DNA of 17,641 nt. It comes from CAZNPW01 sp964575185 (GTDB taxonomy: Bacteria; Pseudomonadota; Alphaproteobacteria; Rhodobacterales; Rhodobacteraceae). The notes under the pieces were generated by a model. That model made no database searches. It was given only the letters and a program-made list of their open reading frames with translations, and had not been told where the DNA came from. Shown here piece after piece: positions 6,530 to 14,006 of this stretch (its first letter is position 1; every line of letters starts with the position of its first letter). The stretch lies in assembly GCA_964575185.1 (NCBI GenBank), contig CAZNPW010000055.1, positions 1 to 17,641 on the forward strand, written 5' to 3'. The translations under genes and the position numbers were made by a program.

Positions 6530-8647
6530 CTACGGCCTGCGCGCGAGGTCGCGGTGGCGCGCGACCTGGGCCACGTCGGTCTCGGCCTCGAGCGCGGTCA
6601 TCACCAGGTGGAGGTGTTCCGCGTCGCGCAGGTCGACGTCGACGATCAGCTTGTAGAAATCCGGCTTGCGGTCGGTGAAGCGCAGGTCCGAGATGTTCGC
6701 TTTCTGCTCGCCGATCAGCGTGCAGATGCGGCCGAGCACGCCCGCGTCGTTCGATATCGTCAATTCCAGCGACACGGTGAAGACCGGCGCGTGGCGGCCG
6801 GACTGCCACTGCAGGTCGATCCAGCGGGCCGGCTGCTCCTCGAACTCCTCCAGCGCCGGGCAGTCGATGGCGTGCACGACGACCCCCTGGCCGCGGTAGG
6901 TGATGCCGACGATCCGCTCGCCCGGCACCGGCTGGCAGCATTGCGCGCGGCGGAAGGTCTGGTCGGCGGGCAGGCCGATCACGGCGCGGGCGCTGTCGAT
7001 CTCCTCGGCGACGGCGAGCGTCAGCTCGGGATAGAGCGCCTCGATCACCCGCCGCGCCGTCATCTCGGCCGAGCCGAGCCGGGCGAGCAGGTCGGTCTCG
7101 TCCGACAGGCCCAGCATCCGCGCGGCGGTGCGCAGCGCCTTGTCGGTGGCCTTCTTGCCCACATGGTCGAAGGCCGCCCGCGCGAGCTCGTGCCCGAGCT
7201 TGACGAACCGCCCCTTGTCCTCCTCGCGCAACGACTTGCGGATCGCGGCCTTGGCGCGGCCGGTGGTCACGATGTCGATCCAGGACGCCTGCGGCTTCTG
7301 GCCCTCGGCGGTGATGATCTCGACCGACTGGCCATTCTTCAGCCGCGTCCACAGGGGCACGCGGATGCCGTCGACCTTGGCCGACACGGTCGCATTCCCG
7401 ATGCGCGTGTGGATCGCATAGGCATAGTCCAACGGCGTCGCCCCCCGGGGCAGCTGCACCACGTCGCCCTTGGGCGTGAAGCAGAACACCTGGTCGGAGT
7501 ACATCTCGAGTTTGACATTTTCGAGGAACTCTTCGGTGTCCTCGGCACCCAGCCGCTCGTTCAGCGTGGCGATCCAGCGCGCCGGGTCGACGGCAAAGCG
7601 GTTCTGCGCGCGCACCCCGTCGCGGTAGGACCAGTGCGCGGCCACCCCGGCCTCGGCCACCTCGTGCATCTCGCGCGTGCGGATCTGCACCTCCACCCGC
7701 TTGCCGTCGCGGCCCGAGACGGTGGTGTGGATCGACCGGTAGCCGTTCAGCTTGGGCTGGCTGATGAAGTCCTTGAACCGCCCCGGCACCGCCCGCCAGC
7801 GCTGGTGGATCACGCCCAGCGCGCGATAGCAGTCGGCCTCGGTGCCCGTGATGATGCGAAAGCCGTAGATGTCGGACAGCCGGCTGAAGGCCAGGTCCTT
7901 TTCCTGCATCTTGCGCCAGATCGAATAGGGCTTCTTGGCCCGGCCGTAGACGTCGGCCTCGATCCCCGCGCGGTCGAGCTCGGTGCGGATGTCGCCGTTG
8001 ATGCGGTGCACCACGTCGCCCGCCTCGCGCTGCAGCGTGACGAAACGGCGGATGATCGAGTTGCGGGCCTCGGGGTTCAGGACCTTGAAGGCCAGGTCCT
8101 CGAGCTCCTCGCGCATCCACTGCATCCCCATCCGGCCGGCCAGGGGGGCGTAGATCTCCATCGTCTCGCGGGCCTTCTGGGCCTGTTTCTCGGGCCGCTG
8201 GAACTTGATCGTGCGCATGTTGTGCAGTCGGTCGGCGAGCTTGACCAGGATCACCCGCATGTCGCGGGACATCGCCATGAAGAGCTTGCGGAAGTTCTCG
8301 GCCTGCTGGCTGCCGCCCTGGGTCAGCTGCAGCTTGGTCAGCTTGGTGACGCCATCGACCAGCTCCGCCACCTCGCCCCCGAACTGGCGTTCGACCTCGG
8401 CGTAGGTGGACTTCGTGTCCTCGATCGTGTCGTGCAACAGCGCGGTGACGATCGTCGCGTCGTCCAGCCGCTGTTCGGTCAGGATCGCGGCGACGGCGAC
8501 GGGGTGGGTGAAGTAGGGCTCGCCCGACTGGCGCAGCTGGCCCTCGTGCATCGCCCGGCCATAGTCGTAGGCCCGCCGCAGGACGGGTTCGTTGGTGCGC
8601 GGGTTGTAGTTGCGGACGAGGGCGACCAGATCCTCGACGTCGATCAT
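6530..8647 (-). CDS. rsh: Bifunctional (p)ppGpp synthetase/hydrolase (RelA/SpoT homologue)
   Basis: This is the long RSH enzyme (705 residues) that makes and degrades (p)ppGpp in the stringent response. The HD hydrolase domain (about 30-180) keeps His48, HDTIEDT (72-78) and KLADRLHNM with Asp139, so hydrolysis should work. The synthetase domain (about 235-345) keeps YGRAKKPYSIWRKM, GYRSIHT and EVQIRT (319-324). RFKD at 290-293 is the RxKD type found in bifunctional enzymes, not the ExDD type of synthetase-only RelA. A TGS domain (about 388-450), a conserved-cysteine region (Cys570-Cys571, HAIDC to 596) and a C-terminal ACT domain (about 625-700) follow. It starts 16 bases after rpoZ. I would expect this to be the single long RSH of the genome, as in other alphaproteobacteria. 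No regulatory site is visible within the cluster. Confidence 0.96.
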   Translation of the reverse strand: MIDVEDLVALVRNYNPRTNEPVLRRAYDYGRAMHEGQLRQSGEPYFTHPVAVAAILTEQRLDDATIVTALLHDTIEDTKSTYAEVERQFGGEVAELVDGVTKLTKLQLTQGGSQQAENFRKLFMAMSRDMRVILVKLADRLHNMRTIKFQRPEKQAQKARETMEIYAPLAGRMGMQWMREELEDLAFKVLNPEARNSIIRRFVTLQREAGDVVHRINGDIRTELDRAGIEADVYGRAKKPYSIWRKMQEKDLAFSRLSDIYGFRIITGTEADCYRALGVIHQRWRAVPGRFKDFISQPKLNGYRSIHTTVSGRDGKRVEVQIRTREMHEVAEAGVAAHWSYRDGVRAQNRFAVDPARWIATLNERLGAEDTEEFLENVKLEMYSDQVFCFTPKGDVVQLPRGATPLDYAYAIHTRIGNATVSAKVDGIRVPLWTRLKNGQSVEIITAEGQKPQASWIDIVTTGRAKAAIRKSLREEDKGRFVKLGHELARAAFDHVGKKATDKALRTAARMLGLSDETDLLARLGSAEMTARRVIEALYPELTLAVAEEIDSARAVIGLPADQTFRRAQCCQPVPGERIVGITYRGQGVVVHAIDCPALEEFEEQPARWIDLQWQSGRHAPVFTVSLELTISNDAGVLGRICTLIGEQKANISDLRFTDRKPDFYKLIVDVDLRDAEHLHLVMTALEAETDVAQVARHRDLARRP

Positions 8648-8663
8648 GGCCGCACCACGGGCC

Positions 8664-9017
8664 TCAGTCGTCCCCTTGCGCCGCCATCAACGCGCGCAGA
8701 AGCTTCTCCTCCGACATGTCGTCGATCGCCGGGCGGTCCATGTCCGAGCCCATCAGCATCGCCATCTGGTCCTCTTCGGGCTCGTCGACCTCGATCTGGG
8801 TCTGGTGGCTGGCGATCAGGCGCTCCTGCAACTCGGCGGCGCCCTGCGTCTCCTCGGCGATCTCGCGCAGCGCGACGACGGGGTTCTTGTCGTTGTCGCG
8901 GTCGACCGTGACCGGCGAGCCCGCCTGGATCTCGCGCGCGCGGTGCGCGGCGAGCATCACGAGGTCGAAGCGGTTCGGCACCTTGTCGACGCAGTCTTCA
9001 ACGGTCACGCGCGCCAT
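8664..9017 (-). CDS. rpoZ: DNA-directed RNA polymerase omega subunit
   Basis: Omega (117 residues) helps the beta' subunit fold and assemble into RNA polymerase, and in many proteobacteria it forms part of a ppGpp-binding site. The N-terminal core MARVTVEDCVDKVPNRFDLVMLA and AAHRAREI contains the conserved helix. The alphaproteobacterial acidic extension (EVDEPEEDQMAMLM) ends with a second short helix. GGGGAG about five bases before the ATG at 9017 supports this start. The frame is open far upstream, but that part is a shadow of folK. It lies 13 bases after folK and 16 bases before rsh, so omega and the (p)ppGpp enzyme are made from one transcript. Confidence 0.96.
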   Translation of the reverse strand: MARVTVEDCVDKVPNRFDLVMLAAHRAREIQAGSPVTVDRDNDKNPVVALREIAEETQGAAELQERLIASHQTQIEVDEPEEDQMAMLMGSDMDRPAIDDMSEEKLLRALMAAQGDD

Positions 9018-9030
9018 GAGGCTCCCCGGG

Positions 9031-9666
9031 TCATCCTTCGGAAAGCCGCGACATAGGCGGTCCCCCGGGCAAAGGCAAGGCGTCATCCGGCAGCGGCACC
9101 ACGGCGGCGCGGTCGGCGGCGGGAAGGGCGTCCAGCATCTGCGCGACGGTGCGGCCGGTGACGGGGTGCCGCCAGCCCGCAGCGACGCGCGCCAGCGGCA
9201 CCAGCACGAAGGCGCGGTCCTGCAGCCTTGGGTGCGGCAGGACCAGCCCCCGCGGCGCGACGCGCGCCTGGTCGGCCAGCGGCAGGCCCGCCCAGCGCGC
9301 CTGCTCCGCCGCATCGGGCTGCACCGAATCACCGAAGGCCAGCAGGTCGAGGTCGAGCGTCCGCATCCCCCAGCGCCGGTCGCGCCTGCGGCCGAAGGCG
9401 TCCTCCACCGCGTGCAGCCCCGCCAGCACGCCCTGGGCATCCCGCCCGCCCGCGTCCAGCACGCAGGCGGCGTTCACGTAGTCGGGACCCGCCCCCGCGG
9501 GGACGCACGGCGTCGCGAACAGCCCGCTCCAGGCGAGCGGCCGCAGACCCGCCGCCGCAAGGTCCCCGAGCGCAAGCCGGAGGGTCTGCGCGGGGTCCCG
9601 CCCCGCCCACGGCAGATTCGCGCCCAGCGCAACCAGAGCGTGTTGCGGCCGCGCGTCACCGGACAT
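9031..9666 (-). CDS. folK: 2-amino-4-hydroxy-6-hydroxymethyldihydropteridine pyrophosphokinase
   Basis: FolK transfers pyrophosphate from ATP to 6-hydroxymethyl-7,8-dihydropterin in folate synthesis. Visible signatures are HALVALGANL (residues 9-18), PDYVNAAC (61-68), the RRWGMRTLDLDLLAFGD motif (97-113) with the magnesium-binding Asp pair, and LVLPHPRLQDRAFVLVPLAR (141-160). At 211 residues it is longer than the E. coli enzyme, mainly through a C-terminal tail after about residue 175. I chose the ATG at 9666, where similarity begins and GGAAG lies a few bases upstream. It heads the minus-strand cluster, so the cluster's main promoter should lie between it and the divergent NYN gene. The frame continues upstream without relevance. 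Confidence 0.93.
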   Translation of the reverse strand: MSGDARPQHALVALGANLPWAGRDPAQTLRLALGDLAAAGLRPLAWSGLFATPCVPAGAGPDYVNAACVLDAGGRDAQGVLAGLHAVEDAFGRRRDRRWGMRTLDLDLLAFGDSVQPDAAEQARWAGLPLADQARVAPRGLVLPHPRLQDRAFVLVPLARVAAGWRHPVTGRTVAQMLDALPAADRAAVVPLPDDALPLPGGPPMSRLSEG

Positions 9667-9807
9667 AAAACTTCCCGTTACACTCACTTGTCGTTGCCGG
9701 TTTCGCGCTGATATCGAGGGGCGTCCGCCGGTGATTAGGGCAGGCGGGCGGTGACGTCCATCACGGCCTCTGCGCGGCCCACGGATATCTTCTGAGGGGA
9801 AGGGTAC
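9667..9807. promoter_or_regulatory. Divergent intergenic region between folK and the NYN gene
   Basis: This 141-bp region must contain the promoters of both transcription units. On the plus strand TTGTCG (9688-9693) and GATATC (9710-9715) are spaced by 16 bases, a weak promoter match. On the minus strand TGTAAC near 9675-9680 could be a -10 box for folK but lacks a -35. GTGA-N6-TCAC at 9751-9764 resembles a CRP-family site. No terminator is visible, as expected for divergent genes. Confidence 0.4.
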
Positions 9808-10383
9808 ATGTTTTACAAGGACGAACGGCTTGCGCTGTTCATTGATGGTTCCAACCTTTACGCCGCGGCCAAGGCGCTGGGCTTCGACATCGACTACAAG
9901 CTCCTGCGGTCCGAGTTCATGCGCCGCGGCAAGCTGCTGCGGGCGTTCTACTACACCGCGCTGCTGGAATCCGAGGATTACTCGCCGATCCGCCCGCTGG
10001 TCGACTGGCTGCACTACAACGGCTTCACCATGGTGACGAAGCCCGCCAAGGAATACACCGACAGCCAGGGCCGACGGAAGGTCAAGGGCAACATGGACAT
10101 CGAGCTGACGGTCGATGCGATGGAGCTTGCGCCGCGGGTCGACCACATCGTGCTGTTCTCGGGCGACGGCGACTTCCGCCCGCTGGTCGAAAGCCTGCAG
10201 CGCCAGGGCGTGCGCGTGTCGGTCGTCTCGACCATCCGCAGCCAGCCGCCGATGATCGCCGACGAGCTTCGCCGCCAGGCCGACAACTTCATCGAGCTCG
10301 ACGAGCTGCGCGAGGTCATCGGCCGCCCCCCGCGCGAGCCGCGCCCGGTCGTGACCGACCCCGAGCAGACGGCGGCCCAGTAG
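9808..10383 (+). CDS. NYN domain-containing protein (LabA/DUF88 family)
   Basis: This 191-residue protein carries a NYN domain, a PIN-like nuclease fold of the LabA/DUF88 group. The acidic residues expected of the metal site are visible: Asp13 in ALFIDGSNLY, Asp97 and Asp103 in GNMDIELTVDAM, and Asp120/Asp122 in LFSGDGDFRPLVESL. PMIADELRRQADNFIELDEL near the C-terminus is also typical. These features suggest an RNA-processing or RNA-degrading activity, but the target is unknown for most members. A purine-rich stretch (GAGGGGAAGG) just before the ATG is a good ribosome-binding site. The gene is divergent from folK-rpoZ-rsh and 36 bases ahead of ispH. The last 20 residues are a low-complexity tail. 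Confidence 0.9.
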   Translation: MFYKDERLALFIDGSNLYAAAKALGFDIDYKLLRSEFMRRGKLLRAFYYTALLESEDYSPIRPLVDWLHYNGFTMVTKPAKEYTDSQGRRKVKGNMDIELTVDAMELAPRVDHIVLFSGDGDFRPLVESLQRQGVRVSVVSTIRSQPPMIADELRRQADNFIELDELREVIGRPPREPRPVVTDPEQTAAQ

Positions 10384-10419
10384 CTTTACGTCACGCCCGG
10401 CAGGGCCTAGGTATCGCGC

Positions 10420-11370
10420 ATGGCCCTGCCTTCCCTGACCCTGTATCTGGCCGCGCCGCGCGGTTTCTGCGCCGGCGTCGACCGCGCGATCAAGATCGTG
10501 GAACTCGCGCTGCAGAAATGGGGCGCGCCCGTCTACGTGCGCCACGAGATCGTGCACAACCGGTTCGTGGTCGATGACCTGCGCGCCAAGGGCGCGGTCT
10601 TCGTCGAGGAGCTCGACGACTGCCCCGGCGACCGCCCCGTCATCTTCAGCGCCCACGGGGTGCCCAAGGCCGTCCCGGCCGAGGCCGCGCGGCGCGAGAT
10701 GATCGCGGTCGACGCGACCTGCCCGCTGGTCACCAAGGTCCACAACGAGGCCGCGCGCCACCACGAGGCCGGGGTGCAGCTGGTCTACATCGGCCACGCG
10801 GGCCACCCCGAGACGGTCGGCACCATGGGCCAGCTCCCCCCGGGCGAGGTGCTGCTGGTCGAGACGGTGGCGGACGCCGCGACGCTCGCGGTGCGCGACC
10901 CGCAGCGGCTCGCGCTCATCACCCAGACCACGCTCAGCGTCGACGACACCGCCGCGATCCAGGCCGCGCTGGTCGCGCGCTTCCCCGCGATCCGCGTCCC
11001 CGCGCACGAGGACATCTGCTACGCCACGACCAACCGCCAGGCGGCGGTCAAGGCGATGGCCCCGCGGATCGACGCACTCCTGGTCATCGGCGCGCCGAAC
11101 TCGTCGAACTCCAGGCGCCTGGTCGAGGTCGGCCGCGCCGCGGGCTGCCGCTACGCCCAGCTAATCCAGCGCGCCGCCGACATCGACTGGCGCGCGCTCG
11201 CGGGGGCCCGCGCCGTCGGCCTGACCGCCGGTGCCAGCGCGCCCGAGGTGCTGGTGGACGAGGTGATCGCCGCCCTGCGCGCCCGCCATGACGTGACGGT
11301 CGAACGCGTCGAGACCGCGGTGGAGGACGTGGAGTTCAAGGTCCCCCGCGTCTTGCGCGAACCGGCATGA
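10420..11370 (+). CDS. ispH: 4-hydroxy-3-methylbut-2-enyl diphosphate reductase
   Basis: IspH (LytB) carries out the last step of the MEP isoprenoid pathway, reducing HMBPP to isopentenyl and dimethylallyl diphosphate with an iron-sulfur cluster. The three cluster cysteines are present: Cys17 in PRGFCAGVDRAI, Cys101 in DATCPLVTKVH and Cys200 in EDICYATTNRQ. The substrate-site histidines in HEIVHN, SAHGVPK and GHAGHPE, and Glu131 that donates protons, are also visible. SNSRRLVEVG and TAGASAPEVLV near the end are conserved. The length of 316 residues is typical. It starts 36 bases after the NYN gene with only a weak ribosome-binding sequence, and a DUF3429 gene follows 31 bases later, so the three are probably one transcript. 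Confidence 0.97.
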   Translation: MALPSLTLYLAAPRGFCAGVDRAIKIVELALQKWGAPVYVRHEIVHNRFVVDDLRAKGAVFVEELDDCPGDRPVIFSAHGVPKAVPAEAARREMIAVDATCPLVTKVHNEAARHHEAGVQLVYIGHAGHPETVGTMGQLPPGEVLLVETVADAATLAVRDPQRLALITQTTLSVDDTAAIQAALVARFPAIRVPAHEDICYATTNRQAAVKAMAPRIDALLVIGAPNSSNSRRLVEVGRAAGCRYAQLIQRAADIDWRALAGARAVGLTAGASAPEVLVDEVIAALRARHDVTVERVETAVEDVEFKVPRVLREPA

Positions 11371-11401
11371 GGCGGGACGCGCGTCCGGCGCGGGTGCGCG
11401 C

Positions 11402-11845
11402 GTGATCCCCCGCAGCGCGCTGGCGCTCGGGATCGCGGGCCTGATCCCCTTCGCCTGGTCGGCCATCACCGAACTGTCGCCCGCGGCCTTCGCCTGGACG
11501 CTCGCCACGGTCGGCCCCCGCTTCGCCGGGCCCTACATGGGCCTCAGCTACGGCACGATCATCCTCGCCTTCATGTCCGGCGTCCTCTGGGGCTTCGCCA
11601 CCCGCGCGGCGGGAAAGGAGGCGGCGCTGGGCTATGCGCTGTCGGTCATCCCGGCGCTGTGGGCGTTCTTCTTCGTGGGCAACGGCCCGACCTCCAGCGC
11701 CATCTGGCTCGCGGCAGGGTTCCTGCTGCTGCTCGCCCTCGACGCGATGTTCGCCGAACGCGGCCTTGCCCCGCCGTGGTGGATGCGCCTGCGGATCGGC
11801 CTGACGGCGGCGGTCCTCGCCTGCCTCTCGGTCACGATCTTCTGA
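11402..11845 (+). CDS. DUF3429 domain-containing membrane protein
   Basis: This 147-residue protein consists of about five hydrophobic spans, near residues 5-25, 45-65, 75-93, 98-115 and 128-147. It shows the DUF3429 pattern LGIAGLIPF, YGTIILAFMSGVLWGF and a C-terminal RLRIGLTAAVLACL. Members are inner-membrane proteins of unknown function. The start is a GTG at 11402. The nearby upstream ATG (11367) and GTG (11394) are in other frames. No clear ribosome-binding site is visible, so translation may depend on coupling with ispH, which ends 31 bases earlier. The gene is convergent with znuB. Confidence 0.85.
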   Translation: MIPRSALALGIAGLIPFAWSAITELSPAAFAWTLATVGPRFAGPYMGLSYGTIILAFMSGVLWGFATRAAGKEAALGYALSVIPALWAFFFVGNGPTSSAIWLAAGFLLLLALDAMFAERGLAPPWWMRLRIGLTAAVLACLSVTIF

Positions 11846-11849
11846 CCCT

Positions 11850-11880
11850 CTTTCCGGCCCAAATACTCCCCGCGCGGAGC
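11850..11880. repeat. AAATAC-type intergenic element, copy 1
   Basis: Just after the DUF3429 stop, CCCAAATACTCCCC (11858-11871) is followed by a small inverted repeat, CTCC (11866-11869) and GGAG (11876-11879). I recognise 'AAATACTCC + GC hairpin' as a recurrent element at gene ends in Rhodobacteraceae. A related copy lies at 15976-16008. It may act as a terminator or as a protein- or RNA-binding signal. Confidence 0.45.
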
Positions 11881-11928
11881 GCATCGGGAGCGGGGCCTGC
11901 GCAGCCAGGACCGCGACGGGAAAGGCTT

Positions 11929-11941
11929 GCGCCGCAGGCGC
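11929..11941. terminator. Possible hairpin terminator at the DUF3429/znuB convergence
   Basis: GCGCC (11929-11933) and GGCGC (11937-11941) form a tight stem with a 3-nt loop. On the minus strand it begins ten bases after the znuB stop. On the plus strand it is followed by TCATTT. The T-run is weak, so this is a candidate only. Confidence 0.3.
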
Positions 11942-11951
11942 TCATTTCGAT

Positions 11952-12737
11952 TCACGCTTGGCGCGTGACCAGAACGGTGGCCCCGAACGCCACCGTCGCC
12001 GCGACGATGATCGACGGCCCCGCCGGCGTGTCCCAGGTCAGCGAGCCCCACAGCCCCGCCAGCACCGCGCCGCCCCCGATCGCGCTGGCCGCCACGGCCA
12101 TCGCCTCGGGCGTGCGCGCCAGCCCGCGCGCGGCGGCGGCGGGGATGATGAGCATCGCCGCAATCAGGAGCGCGCCCACGACCTTCAGCGCCACGGCCAC
12201 GACCAGCGCCAGCGCCAGCGTCAGAACCAGCCGCTCGCGGTCGGGGTCGATCCCCGCGGCATGGGCGAGGTCGGGGTGCAGCGTCGCAGTCAGGAGCCGG
12301 TCCCACCGCCAGGCGAGCAGCCCCGCGACCGCCAGCGCCCCGCCCCAGATCCACGCGAGGTCCGTCCGGCTGACCGCCAGGATGTCGCCGAACAGATAGG
12401 CCGACAGGTCGGTCCGCACCGTCGGGAGGAAGCTGACGGCGACCAGCCCCACCGCGAGCGCCGCATGCGCAAGCACGCCCAGCGTCGTGTCCATCGCCCA
12501 GCCCTTCGCGGCCAGCGTGCTGACCGTCGCGGCCATCGCCAGCGCCACGACCAGCGTGCCGAAGCCGAGCGGCAGGTCGGTGGCCAGCGCCAGGGCCACG
12601 CCCAGGATCGCCGCATGGGCGGTTGCGTCGCCGAAATAGGCCATCCGCCGCCAGACGACGAAGCTGCCCAGGGGGCCGGTCGCCAGCGCCAGCCCGACCC
12701 CGCCCAGCGCCGCGCGGGTCAGGAAGTCATCGAGCAT
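11952..12737 (-). CDS. znuB: Zinc ABC transporter permease ZnuB
   Basis: ZnuB is the membrane channel of the high-affinity zinc importer. The 261-residue product has about eight hydrophobic spans. It has the family start GPLGSFVVWRRMAYFGDATAHAAILGVAL (written here only as landmarks GPLGSFVVWRRMAY and GDATAHAAILG, residues about 21-47). It also has ALKVVGALLIAAMLIIPAAA, the conserved segment of manganese/zinc ABC-3 permeases. The ATG at 12737 overlaps the end of znuC by 11 bases, so translation should be coupled. An in-frame ATG at 12785 would add 16 residues read out of frame from the ZnuC histidine tail (MTTTTRAGRTSTTTTT) and is unlikely. It is the last gene of zur-znuC-znuB. Confidence 0.95.
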   Translation of the reverse strand: MLDDFLTRAALGGVGLALATGPLGSFVVWRRMAYFGDATAHAAILGVALALATDLPLGFGTLVVALAMAATVSTLAAKGWAMDTTLGVLAHAALAVGLVAVSFLPTVRTDLSAYLFGDILAVSRTDLAWIWGGALAVAGLLAWRWDRLLTATLHPDLAHAAGIDPDRERLVLTLALALVVAVALKVVGALLIAAMLIIPAAAARGLARTPEAMAVAASAIGGGAVLAGLWGSLTWDTPAGPSIIVAATVAFGATVLVTRQA

Positions 12738-13476
12738 GGTCGTGGTGGTCGTGCTGGTGCGGCCCGCCCGCGTGGTCGTGGTCATGCGCGTGCTGGTAGA
12801 GCGCGAGCGCGCCTTGCGTTCCCAGCCCGAACAGCGCCCGGTATTCCGGTGCCGCCGACACCACGCGCGGCGCGCCTTCGCAGCAGATGTGGCCGTTCAG
12901 GCAGATCACCCGGTCGCTGGCCGCCATCACGACGTGCAGGTCGTGGCTGACCATCAGCACCCCCGCCCCGGTCGCGTCGCGGACCTCGGCGATCAGGCGG
13001 TAGAAGGCGGCCTCGCCGGGCTGGTCCAACCCTTGCGTCGGTTCGTCCAGCACCAGAAGCTGGGGGTCGTGGAGCAGCGCGCGCGCCAGCAGCACGCGCT
13101 GGAACTGCCCGCCCGACAGGTCGGTCATCTGCCGCGCCGCGACCTCGGGCAGGCCCACGCGCGCCAGCGCCGCTTCCGCCGCGGGATCGGCCACGCGCGC
13201 GGGCAGCGACAGGAACCGCCGCACCGTCAGCGGCATGGCGCGGTCGATCGCCAGCCGCTGCGGCACATACCCCACCCGCAGCCCCGCCTGCCGCAGTACC
13301 CGGCCCGCCGCCGCCGGGATCATCCCCAGAAGCGCGCGCAGCAGCGTCGACTTGCCCGATCCGTTCGGCCCCAGCACGGTCACGATCTCGCCCGCGCGGA
13401 CCTGCAGGGTGATGTCGTGCAGCACCTCGGCCCGCCCGTGGCGGACGCACAGGTGCTCGGCCGCGATCAGCGTCAT
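12727..13476 (-). CDS. znuC: Zinc ABC transporter ATP-binding protein ZnuC with His-rich tail
   Basis: ZnuC powers zinc import through ZnuB. The 249-residue protein has the Walker A GPNGSGKST (36-44), Q-loop VPQR (71-74), signature LSGGQ (120-124), Walker B LLVLDEP (140-146) and switch SHD (177-179). After the ATPase core ends near residue 225 there is a histidine/aspartate-rich tail (HAHDHDH, then HQHDHHDHAR). Nine of its last 21 residues are His, a likely zinc-binding sensor or buffer. Its ATG shares an ATGA with the zur stop codon (4-bp overlap), so the two are translationally coupled. Zinc-bound Zur presumably represses the whole operon. Confidence 0.96.
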   Translation of the reverse strand: MTLIAAEHLCVRHGRAEVLHDITLQVRAGEIVTVLGPNGSGKSTLLRALLGMIPAAAGRVLRQAGLRVGYVPQRLAIDRAMPLTVRRFLSLPARVADPAAEAALARVGLPEVAARQMTDLSGGQFQRVLLARALLHDPQLLVLDEPTQGLDQPGEAAFYRLIAEVRDATGAGVLMVSHDLHVVMAASDRVICLNGHICCEGAPRVVSAAPEYRALFGLGTQGALALYQHAHDHDHAGGPHQHDHHDHAR

Positions 13477-13949
13477 GGCGCCTCCGCGCAGCGGGGGCAG
13501 AGGCCCAGCGCCTCGACCGTCGCGCGTTCGACGGCGAAGCCCAGGTCCGCCGCCGCACGGTCGAGCGCGGCGAGCGCGGGGGTGGCCTGCGCCTCGGCAA
13601 CCGCGTTGCAGGCGCGGCAGATCAGGAAGGCCGCGGCATGGCTCTCGCCCGGGTGCATGCAGGCGGTGAAGGCGTTCAGCCGCTGCACCCGGTGCGCCAG
13701 CCCCTGCGCCACCAGGAAGTCGAGCGCCCGGTAGGCGACGGGGGGCTGGTTGCCGAAGCCGTCGGCGGCCAGCCGTTGCAGCACCTCGTAGGCCCCGCGC
13801 GCGCGGTGATCCTCGAGCAGGATCTCGAGCACCCGCCGCCGCACCGGCGTCAGCCGCGCGCCCTGCGCGGCCACCTGCGCCTCGGCGCGCGCCATCAGCG
13901 CGCCCGCGCAGGCGCCGTGATCGTGGTGATGGAAGGCCGGTGCGGGCAT
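13473..13949 (-). CDS. zur: Fur-family zinc-responsive repressor Zur
   Basis: This is a 158-residue Fur-family regulator that represses zinc-uptake genes when zinc is bound. A winged-helix region covers about residues 30-85 (RLTPVRRRVLEILLED, then QPPVAYRALDFLVAQGL). The C-terminal domain carries the structural zinc cysteines CRAC (111-114) and CPRC (151-154), and His104. The N-terminus holds a His/Cys cluster, HHHDHGAC (residues 7-14). I prefer the ATG at 13949. Earlier in-frame ATGs at 13973 and 14015 would lie in the operator and across the znuA start. No ribosome-binding sequence precedes the chosen ATG, and the nearest promoter match would give almost no leader. Its position with znuCB and the Zur-box-like palindrome favour Zur over Fur. 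Confidence 0.93.
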   Translation of the reverse strand: MPAPAFHHHDHGACAGALMARAEAQVAAQGARLTPVRRRVLEILLEDHRARGAYEVLQRLAADGFGNQPPVAYRALDFLVAQGLAHRVQRLNAFTACMHPGESHAAAFLICRACNAVAEAQATPALAALDRAAADLGFAVERATVEALGLCPRCAEAP

Positions 13950-13952
13950 GGG

Positions 13953-13980
13953 TTGACTGTTACGGTATAACATATATGGA
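13953..13980 (+). promoter_or_regulatory. Candidate znuA promoter
   Basis: TTGACT (13953-13958) and TATGGA (13975-13980) are separated by 16 bases. The Zur-box-like palindrome occupies this spacer, so bound Zur would block RNA polymerase. The znuA GTG lies 26 bases downstream. Confidence 0.5.
13958..13972. promoter_or_regulatory. Zur-box-like palindrome between zur and znuA
   Basis: TGTTA-CGGTA-TAACA is an inverted repeat with perfect 5-bp arms, within an unusually AT-rich stretch. It resembles the GTTAT/ATAAC-type operators of proteobacterial Zur proteins. It lies 8 bases upstream of the zur ATG and 34 bases upstream of znuA, so it could control both directions. Confidence 0.7.
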
Positions 13981-14006
13981 CGCAAGCGACCTTTGCAGGA
14001 GCCACC

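Noticed and set aside
5366..8911. Very long plus-strand open frame antisense to pdxJ, the DUF2062 gene, rsh and part of rpoZ
   Set aside because: It is low-complexity, His/Arg/Asp-rich and antisense to well-recognised proteins, so it is a GC-bias artefact.
12738..12785. Upstream start for ZnuB (MTTTTRAGRTSTTTTT extension)
   Set aside because: The added residues are an out-of-frame reading of the ZnuC His/Asp tail. ZnuB similarity begins at MLDDFL.
12740..12800. Repetitive GTGGTCGTG stretch as a DNA repeat or CRISPR-like array
   Set aside because: It is simply the codons for the ZnuC His/Asp tail. There are no spacers or regular repeat units.
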